Origin: Amphibalanus amphitrite | Taxonomy: Eukaryota > Arthropoda > Thecostraca > Balanomorpha > Balanidae | Length of the DNA stretch: 64,000 bases | Direction: 5' to 3' | Assembly (NCBI RefSeq): GCF_019059575.1 | Contig: NW_024882972.1 | Coordinates: 62,001 to 126,000, forward strand | In this document: in pieces, positions 56,736 through 64,000 of the stretch | Numbering within the stretch: position 1 is the stretch's first letter | Layout of the letters: the number at the start of each line of letters is the position of its first letter | The notes under the pieces: model-generated | What the model saw: only the letters and a program-made list of their open reading frames with translations | What the model was told of the DNA's origin: nothing | Database searches by the model: none | Program-made: the position numbers and the translations under genes

Positions 56736-57909
56736 TTAACCCTCGCCCCGTTGGGGGGGGGGGCATTTTGGCCCCCCCCTGTGGTTTTTCCTGAATAGCA
56801 ACAAAACGGCGGCGCGCAGCGCCGCCAAATTTTCAGTACCTTCCCGGGCATCAATTTGACACCTTCACAACAAATTTCAAGTCTTAGGTCACCTTAGGTC
56901 AGGAGTTATTGAGGTTAAACTGAGGTCATGTTCGAGCAAAAATGAGCAAAAACATGCAATCTTGAAACGCTCACCAAATCTACAGTTATCAAGCAATTTC
57001 AAAGTTCTTTATATGGTCTAGTAGACAAAAAGCGGCGCTACAAAACAGCTATCTCGGATTTTCGAAATTTTGGGTTTTTGACCCAAAAAAATTCCAAAAA
57101 ATTGATTTTTAGAAAAACAAAAAAAAAATCCAAAATTTTTCCGAATTTCGAAAAAACCGGAATAAACGTCATAGTCCCTGCGCTCTTCTATATACATACC
57201 AAATTTCAGATCGATATCTCGTTTTTTGGCCAAGTTATAGCGAAAAAAAAACTGTTCAAAAATGATGACTCAAATTTTTGAACTCAATTTTTAGCGATTC
57301 TAGACCTCGTAAGGCAAAACAAAGACCACCATTGAACTCCCCGTGACGAGCTGAATCGATTCGATACCCATTTTATGCAAAAATATCAACTTTGAAATTT
57401 GACCTAATTTGACCTGACCTTGAACTGACCTTGACCAAAACGTGACCCAAGCTGGCCCCAAAGGCTGCCTGACCCACATAATCGCATTTGTCATGTAAAA
57501 TGTACCATAAAACATGCATCACACGACACTTTCATATTGTGACCCCCCAGTGACCTGACCTCTGTGACCTGACCTGGTATCAGTGACCTCAACTAGCAAA
57601 ATATGTGTTTGAAGAACATTTCCCCATCGATGATTTTCAATGAAATGCATTTTACTCGATTTTACAACGCATTTCTTGAAATGCCTGTAAACGGTGAAAA
57701 TTGGACCTTTGACCTGACCTGTGACGTCATCGGTTTGACCTAGGTCAGTAAAATGGGGTCACAAAGTAGTTCTCTGATAGGGCTATCCAACACCGTTTGC
57801 CGCTTGTCGCTAGGTTGCGTGGTTCTCGAGATCTTAGGGGGGGGGCAAAATGCCCCCCCCCCCCCAACGGGGCGCGTTGCTCGGCAGAGCCCAACGGGGC
57901 GCGGGTTAA
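56736..57909. mobile_element. piggyBac-type TTAA element, family C/B-related, complete ends
   Basis: Single core on the left (TTAACCCTCGCCCCGTTGGG), doubled on the right (CAACGGGGCGCGTTG, spacer GCTCGGCAGAGC that can itself pair, CAACGGGGCGCGGGTTAA). Loops are CATTTTGG and CAAAATG. The AT-rich fold-back block at 57050-57160 parallels the ones near 36100 and 40060. It is 1174 bp. Confidence 0.88.
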
Positions 57910-58184
57910 TCTATGGTTTGAAATATGATTTTATGTAAAATAATTGATATGAAACAGCCGTCTCTTAATTTATGACCCCATCTCACCACACGAAAGTGGC
58001 AGAAATGACAATGATCAGCTGACGCATTTTTCTTGGCCGAAGTCAGAGGCCAGAGCGCGCGGCCCGACGCACCACCACCGCACCACAAAGTATGAGCAGA
58101 AGCCACCTAACAGGCGTGTTCGAAACCGCAGGAGATGATAATGAACGGGTTTATCGAGACTTGATTGGATGAGTCTATCGGTAA

Positions 58185-58726
58185 CAGGGTTGTGCTTGAC
58201 TCATGAGTCGAGTCAGAAATTTGACTCAACTCTGACTCAAATGAGTCAGATTTGAGTCGAGTCGGATAAAATGTTGAGCTGTTGAGTTGAGTCAGAGTTG
58301 AGTCGGACAAAAATATTAAGGCGTTGAGTTGAGTAAGAGTTGAGTCAGTAAAATAACTTTTGACATTGAGTTGAGTCAAACATTTAGGAACATGAGTCAG
58401 CTGACTCAACTTTCTAGAAACAAGCTTTTCATTCCCCCCCCCCGCCCCCGCCTTAACAACTTCGCCCTGGCTCTGCTGCCGGATTTTTTCCACCCCCGCC
58501 CCCGCTCAGCAACTTTTTTATCTGAGTCAATTTTGAGTCAACTCACTTGACTCAACAAAAAATTTGAGTCAAGTTTGAGTCGACTCATATTTTCATTGAG
58601 CCGCTTGAGTCATGAGTCGAGTCAAGGGAAAAATCAGCTCCTTGTTTGAGTCAGAGTTGAGTCAGGGCTTTCTGAAGTTGAATGATGAGTCGAGTCGGCA
58701 ATTTTTTTTAGTCGAGCACAACCCTG
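58185..58726. mobile_element. hAT-type MITE with GAGTCA internal repeats, 8-bp TSD ATCGGTAA
   Basis: ATCGGTAA at 58177-58184 and 58727-58734. The ends are CAGGGTTGTGCTTGACT and, in complement, CAGGGTTGTGCTCGACT. The interior is degenerate GAGTCA/GAGTTGAGTC repeat on both sides of a C-rich centre (58433-58505). It is the same architectural type as 7281-7564. Confidence 0.9.
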
Positions 58727-59662
58727 ATCGGTAATAGCGATTTTAGTGTGTGCATTTATTGTTCATAGTGGTGTGAAATGTGATTGGGATACGACCGACA
58801 ACCCGTCGGGGCGAATTTCGCACTGGGGTACTCAAAATTTGAAGAATTTAAGACGTATCCATGAGTTTTGAAGGCATGGATAAGTTCTAAAAATCCGGTT
58901 CTCCTTATCCGGGTCATTAACTCCACATGATCCAGGAAAGCTGGCACACTACCTTTAACTCGGCTCCTGAGCCACGTAGCGACACGCGGTAAGCGGCATT
59001 CGAAAGAACGTCCAAAATAAGAACGAAAACACTTCAGTCATTTTTTGGGTCAGGTCAAAGGTCAGGTCGTCAGAAGGTCATGAAAGGTAAAATGTAGTCC
59101 ATTTCAACAATTTTGGGAACTGCCAACGGCTAACTCGGGAACCAATAGAGCTACAGCGCCGCGGAAAAGCGCATTCGCTAGCCATTTTACAGACCTATCT
59201 GATTAATGCTCTCAGATTTGACCTGAAGTGAATGGCATGGGTGTCGATTTGTATACCTTTGGGGGTGCTGCAGCACCCCCAATGCTCAAATGAGCACCCC
59301 CAATGGTTTTCCGGGCACCCCCGAATGTTCCAGTTAGCACCCCCAATGATTTTGTCCCTCAATAACTCCCACTAACTCTGCTTGAAGAAAATAATTGGTT
59401 CTGCAGTCTTTCACTACTAAAACTAAAACAATTACACAACTTGCAATGCATGAAATAAAGATGTAAAGAAAAGAAAAGTTAGTTTTAAGAAGAAGGGCGA
59501 AAAAAACGGTAAAGTGCAAAGACACTGGTGTGGGTCCGTCGTACACGGATGTCGGACCCTTAGAGCTGCTTGCGCGTACCCTTTACAAGCCGGCAGGGGG
59601 CTCCAGAGACCGGCGACGGGCCCTCAGAGGCCGATAAAGGGCCATCAAAGGCCGGTGGTACC

Positions 59663-60572
59663 TTAACCCTCGCCCGCACATGCCATTTTCCCATCCTAGA
59701 ACGCACATGGGGGGGGGGTGGTTGCCACCCCCCCGCGCCATTTCGTTCCTGTTGGAGATAGAGCTTAGCAGTAAAGACCAAAAAGATTCTTTGGGAAGAG
59801 ACGAATCCAATGATACCCAGTTTTACCTTCTCAGGTCAGTCATTGACCTTCCAGGTCAGGTCAAACTAAAAAATGTTGCTGTTTTGGGTCACCGTTGGAT
59901 ATCAAGTGCGCTGCTTATCAAATACCGATGACGATGCTGTTTTCTGGTGCCAAGCCAGCTAGAACCTTTTTGTCACACTATCCGACCAGAATTTTGCTGC
60001 TGAGGTCATTTCAGGTCAAGTTAGGTCAAGGTCAATTATATGTGTTTGTATGTCTGTGTGTGTCTGTGCGTATACTGATGTGTGCACCGATTGTTTTTGG
60101 GTCCATATCACATGAAATCATGATCTGAGAAGCTTTTACCAAAAATGCAGTCAAAAAACTTCACAAAAAGTCAATTCAGCTTGCCTAAAACGCAATTATC
60201 TTAGATGACCTAGGTTGACCTTGACCCTGACCTTGACCCCTGTACATCGTCGAACAACATGTTCCATGATAGGTGGGAGGTAAGACTGGCAAAAAAGGCC
60301 GAAATCAGGGTGTCAAAAGCTCACAAGGCCCATGGCAAACGCAAGATGTTGAGAATTGGCCATTTGGGTCATGACATGACCTGAAAAACAAGGTCATATC
60401 TCCGAAACCAAAAATCACAGAAACTGGAAATTTTCAGTGGACATCAAGAAAGGATAGACGAGCAGCTATACGAAAAATCAGCCTTCTAGCTCTAAAAATG
60501 TTGAGTGCAGAGCAGAAAGACTGCCTGGGGGGGTGGCAACCACCCCCCCCCCCATGTGCGGGCGAGGGTTAA
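59663..60572. mobile_element. piggyBac-type TTAA element, D-related, complete ends
   Basis: Doubled core on the left (CGCACATGCC, spacer, CGCACATGGGG) and single at the right (CATGTGCGGGCGAGGGTTAA). Loops are TGGTTGCCA and TGGCAACCA. It is 910 bp. It interrupts the GGCCCTCAGAGGCC array of the hAT relic, with TTAA on each side. Confidence 0.88.
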
Positions 60573-60579
60573 GAAACCC

Positions 60580-61500
60580 TGTGGGGTCGTCTTTAGAGAC
60601 CGGCACGGACTCAGCGCCGATGGGGCCCTCAGAGTAGCCGGTGTGGGGCCTTCAAATGTCACCGGTGGGTGGCCGTCACATGTGCACTTGTGGGGCCTTT
60701 AGAAGCTACAATGTTGGGCCCCCAGAGCCGCCGATATAGGGCCTTAAGAGGCACTAGTGTGGGGCCCTCAAATATGGCAATGTGGGGCCCTCGGAGCCGC
60801 CGGTGTGGAGGGTTCACAGTCGCCGGTGACGGCCCTCACAGGCGCCGTTGTGGGGGCTTTCAGAGACACTGGTTTAGGGCCATCACAGGCGCGCGTGGAG
60901 CCCTCAGAACTGCTGTTACGGAACGGACCCTTCATAGGCCGACAAGAAGATATTAAGAGGTCACCGGTGCCTTCAGGAGCCTTGTGGGGTTCTCAGAGAC
61001 TGGTATGGTGCGCTCAGACGCCGCTGGGATCCTCCGAGTCACCTGTGTGGGATCGTCAGGGTCGCTGGTAACTGACAAGGGCCCTCAGAACCGCCCATGT
61101 AGGGTTTTTAAAGCCATTGGTGTAGGGCCTCAGAGTTAGGGGTGTGTGGCCCTTAGAGACGCCGGTGTGGCGCTCAGGGGCGCCGGTGAGGGCCCTCACA
61201 GTCGCCGTTATAGGGGCCCTCAGAGAAATGGGTGTGGGGCCATTACAGGCGGGTGTGCAGCTCCTAGAGCTGGCCCCCTATAGGCCGGTTAGGACCCCCA
61301 GAGGCCGGCAAGTGGGCCTCAGAGGCTGGCTTGGGGCCCTTATGGAGATCTTAATGTTGGTACTTGTGGGCCCATGAGGTGTTCTTACGAGCCCTGTGGG
61401 GCCCTACTTAGTCCAAATATGGCCAACGTGGACCCTCAGCGGCCAATTGGCGCCGCAGTGCCCCTCAGGCCCGAATAACCCGAGGGGCCCCTGAACCTGA
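60580..61500 (+). repeat. Degenerate GGGGCCCTCAGAGNCGCCGGTGT tandem array
   Basis: About 30 diverged units of roughly 30 bp. The array starts at about 59560, left of the inserted TTAA element. The unit is the complement-type partner of the 34640-35170 array. Confidence 0.8.
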
Positions 61501-61548
61501 TGGGGGGGGGGGGCATGTGCCTCACGGGCCCACCTGGCTACGCCACTG
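61501..61548. mobile_element. Terminus of a second hAT-type element (CAGTGGCGTAGCCAGG in complement)
   Basis: CCTGGCTACGCCACTG at the right, with a G/C hairpin inside it. CAGTGGCGTAGCCAGG is a widespread hAT end. A partner end inside 59236-62021 was not found. Confidence 0.55.
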
Positions 61549-62065
61549 ACTGGAAAATCGTAAACCCATAAATATCGAAATGCGATCACCTGTCATTATC
61601 AGAGATTATTGTGATCGTCTGATTACCGCCAGAGCTTCGTAGCTACCGTTCCCTCCGCACAATATCCGCTCCTGCGGACCGCAGGGGCTGCTGCACCGGT
61701 GCTAATCGCCGTCATCGGTTACTGTCGCCTTATTACCGAGGTGCCGGGGCTGCAACCAGCTGCCGGCAAATGTACGACTTTTTTCGGAGACATATTTATG
61801 TAATAAGGTAGCCAAGTTCCTACCAGGACGAGCAGAATGATGCTGAAGAACGTTCAACCTTTGGGAAATATTAGTGGAAATCCCGGGATTATCAGTAGGT
61901 ACCTTATGAGGATACCCAACCATGCCTTGTATGTACGGTTGTGCCCCATGGCAAAGCTGCAATCTTTCACCCGGTGCAGGGGTTGAGCACCCCCAACCAT
62001 TTTGAAAAATCGACACCCCTGGTGAATGGTTTAGCCTCCAAAGGGCTAAAACTCTAAAAATACAC

Positions 62066-63114
62066 TGAGAAAAAAAATTGACTCCATATGGGTCAAAACT
62101 CTTGAAAATGCTCCCCAGAAAACTCCTGAAAACCATTGATAACACCCTTTCCAGCAGAGTTATTGAGTGTGTTCTGGGGTAACTTCGAGCCTTCCTCATT
62201 TTGCGAAAGAGTTTTCAATTGAGCTCTTAATGGATGGCGAAATGACTCCATGTGTGACACCCCATAACTCTGACACAACTCTCCATTACTCCCGAAAAAC
62301 AAGTCCCGAACGTTCCGACAGGAGTAAAAGTGATACGAAGGATTTGTAGCATATGTTGCGAGGCTTGGTATCCGATTGATATCTCTAGTGGGTACCATGG
62401 CTGCAAAATCTGGCTGATCGCTGTTCGCCGGCCACTGACTTTGTTCTCTGGGACCAGAATGAAAATGAAAATCCCAACACTGCCCCCCCCCCCCTCCCCG
62501 GCCCCTCCCTTGGGTACGTCACCATGTGCAGGCCGTCGTCTGCTCCTTTCCGCTGACCCACTGCGGGCCTGGTCCGGGTGCCGTGCGGAACTGGGCGGGG
62601 AGCCGGGAGCTCCGAAGTGCGCGGGCGCTCGGCCCTGTGCCGTCCCGCGGGCATTTCGAGACGCTGTCAGCTGTAACGTCAAACTGCCGCGGCGACGTGG
62701 CTCTCGCCGGTCACCCGGCGTAGTCCTTCCTATCACAACGTCACGGTAGGTCTCCGCGATAACCGACACCACATCACAAAGTCACTGTATCAATAACCAC
62801 TCATCAATCGCCCACAATACATCGGATCCTGCCCCAACCGTCCAAAACCGTCCGACACCACACGCACTGCCGGCGCGCGCAGCATGCTTCCGGCCTGCCG
62901 GGCGGTGGCGCGCTCAGCTGACTGGCTGTCTGCTGCGCGCTGATTGGCCGAGGAGGTGACACGGTTTCAGTGTTGCCGCGGGCGGACTGTCGCTGCGGAG
63001 CTGCAGCTCAGGCTCCAGCCGAGGACCGAGGCCGGCCGAGATCGACTGAAGGGGGGGGGGGGCAACACCGCGCCAAGCCCCAGAGAACAGGAGTCACCAG
63101 TGCAGGCCGTCTGA
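62066..63114. other. Interval with no recognised gene
   Basis: AT-balanced to 62470, then CpG-rich host-like DNA with a C-run (62484-62494) and a G-run (63050-63062). Open frames there are on both strands and lack domains. Confidence 0.5.
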
Positions 63115-63285
63115 CCTGAGAAATAACGTTTGATTTTCAGATTTATAGGAATCCGAGGTCATTTGAGGCTTCAAACAGATTTTTGCCAATAACTCTCGAT
63201 TGAAAAGAGATAGAACGCTGGGGATGGCCTCATTGTGTTTGTCTTGCCGAGACGCATCGACTGATATGCAACATGACCCAGGGCC
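63115..63285. mobile_element. Family A-like TTAA-element fragment
   Basis: Carries the family A blocks TTGCCAATAACTCTCGATTG, GACGCATCGACTGATATGCA and ACATGACC in order. Ends are missing. It may be the lost right part of the copy that starts at 56302. Confidence 0.55.
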
Positions 63286-64000
63286 TCGGCTAAGGAATTT
63301 TGACTGGTGGGCCACTTGGGCAGCGACATGGACTGACCTTCGTAGCCATAGCCCCCCCCCCCCCCCCAATTTTCGATTTCTCCCCAGATTTCGGCCACTT
63401 TATTCTGCAAAAAAAAAACGTCAGGATGGCATTAAAAATGTAAAAAACGGGCCTCGACCCCTCCCCCCCGACTTTTCAGAGAGAGGAGAGAGTAGAGAGT
63501 AGGGACGCACAACCCTCTCAGTGGTGATACTCCGGCGGCGCACATAAAATCGCACAAGTATGCACAAAACATTGACGCAGATAAAACTTTGGACGATAAC
63601 TTACGGCCGGTCGGATGTTAAAAATCAGCGAGCCCTGAGTGGATCGGCGGTCGGACGGGATCGGGCGTTGTCGGGTGGATCGGGAGGAATTGTGAACAGC
63701 ACAAGTGCAACTTTAGTAAAGTGGGTTGTAGCAGGAACCCCAAAAGGGAGTTGTAGCAGCAGCCCCAACATCTCTGAAAATGATCATTAAGCATATTGGT
63801 GTCGAATGGAAAAGAATTGACTCAAAAGCCCAATCGCACTGTGGAACCCTGATATTTTTCTAAAAAAACTAAGTTCTTCAAAACTATATTATAGGATTAA
63901 ATTGGACTTACTCCACAAGAGAATCGTTTTCGGTCGGAGCTTTCGACATGTATTACATGTCCTCTTCAGCGAAGGTCGGTAATCGGGGCGAAAATAAAAC
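63286..64000. other. Window end, no recognised gene
   Basis: C-run at 63352-63367, then mixed DNA. Nothing definite to the window edge. Confidence 0.5.

Larger units (their letters stand above)
56395..58954. mobile_element. TTAA element with AGGTAGTGTGCC ends, containing two further insertions
   Basis: TTAA at 56391-56394 and 58955-58958. TIRs are AGGTAGTGTGCCACCTT and, in complement, AGGTAGTGTGCCAGCTT. Removing the nested elements 56736-57909 and 58185-58726 leaves a non-coding body of under 900 bp. The termini resemble 40425-40921, suggesting one superfamily. Confidence 0.85.
59236..62021. mobile_element. hAT-type element relic, TIR CAKGGGTGTCGATTT, 8-bp TSD GTGAATGG
   Basis: GTGAATGG at 59228-59235 and 62022-62029. 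The ends are CATGGGTGTCGATTT and, in complement, CAGGGGTGTCGATTTTTCA. The subterminal GGGGGTGCT/AGCACCCCC motifs repeat near both ends. The minus-strand 165-codon frame at 61702-62199 crosses the TIR and is not a transposase I recognise. It contains 59663-60572 and the array at 60580-61500. Confidence 0.85.
56302..62065. mobile_element. piggyBac-type TTAA element, family A, torn apart by nested insertions
   Basis: The doubled-core end starts at 56302 (TTAACCCGCGCCGGGCCGG, then G-run and GTGTCTGAACAG). The family A sequence continues at 58955-59235 and again at 62022-62065. The gaps are filled by the TTAA element 56395-58954 and the hAT element 59236-62021, each with its own TSD. The right end is not found; a related fragment lies at about 63115-63285. 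Confidence 0.8.

Noticed and set aside
61702-62199. 165-codon minus-strand frame as a hAT transposase
   Set aside because: It runs across the TIR and TSD at 62021-62029 and has no transposase motif.

Overview
The window looks like genomic DNA of an animal, most likely an arthropod and perhaps a crustacean such as a barnacle. The evidence is one spliced signalling-ligand gene of animal type with GT..AG introns, GC-rich host DNA full of GGCC and GCCG runs, many short minisatellites, a tRNA-derived SINE, a LINE remnant, and a dense layer of cut-and-paste transposon relics. The crustacean guess is from overall character only. No bacterial genes, CRISPR array or LTR retrovirus-like element was seen.

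Region 1 (about 1-13379) is one host gene on the + strand. It has three exons (136-339, 5617-5737, 11481-12250) that join in phase into a 364-residue TGF-beta superfamily precursor: signal peptide, short prodomain, furin-type site RVRR, and a nine-cysteine knot domain resembling arthropod maverick or activin-type ligands. Intron 1 is GC-rich and holds a 20-bp minisatellite. Intron 2 holds a Transib-like element (6657-8881) with a hAT MITE inside it, and three CRE sites in 55 bp.

Region 2 (about 13380-62060) has no confident host gene. Its main content is a family of ORF-less elements, about 0.9-1.2 kb each, that start TTAACCC and end GGGTTAA. They look like non-autonomous piggyBac-type elements. 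Ten have both ends: 13897-15157, 18356-19531, 19964-20918, 23257-24253, 29740-30654, 35771-36962, 39252-40424, 45245-46444, 56736-57909 and 59663-60572. Others are broken or fragmentary. Each has a G-run/palindrome/C-run hairpin just inside each end, a terminal core that is doubled at one end only, and an interior crowded with AGGTCA/TGACCT half-sites, including two perfect ecdysone-receptor-type palindromes. The interiors are mosaics of shared modules.

Other elements are placed by their target-site duplications (TSDs): hAT elements with 8-bp TSDs (7281-7564, 33929-37151, 58185-58726, 59236-62021), two TTAA elements with AGG..CCT ends (40425-40921, 56395-58954), an element with a 10-bp TSD (49960-50858), two near-identical SINE copies (15304-15661 and 25863-26213), a tandem 0.7-kb duplication (24438-25859), and a broken LINE reverse transcriptase (about 55340-56303). 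At 56-62 kb at least six insertions are nested inside one another and give a readable order of events.

Region 3 (about 62060-64000) is GC-rich host-like DNA with one piggyBac-type fragment. Elsewhere the stretches between elements are low-complexity or GC-rich DNA with minisatellites and no recognisable gene.
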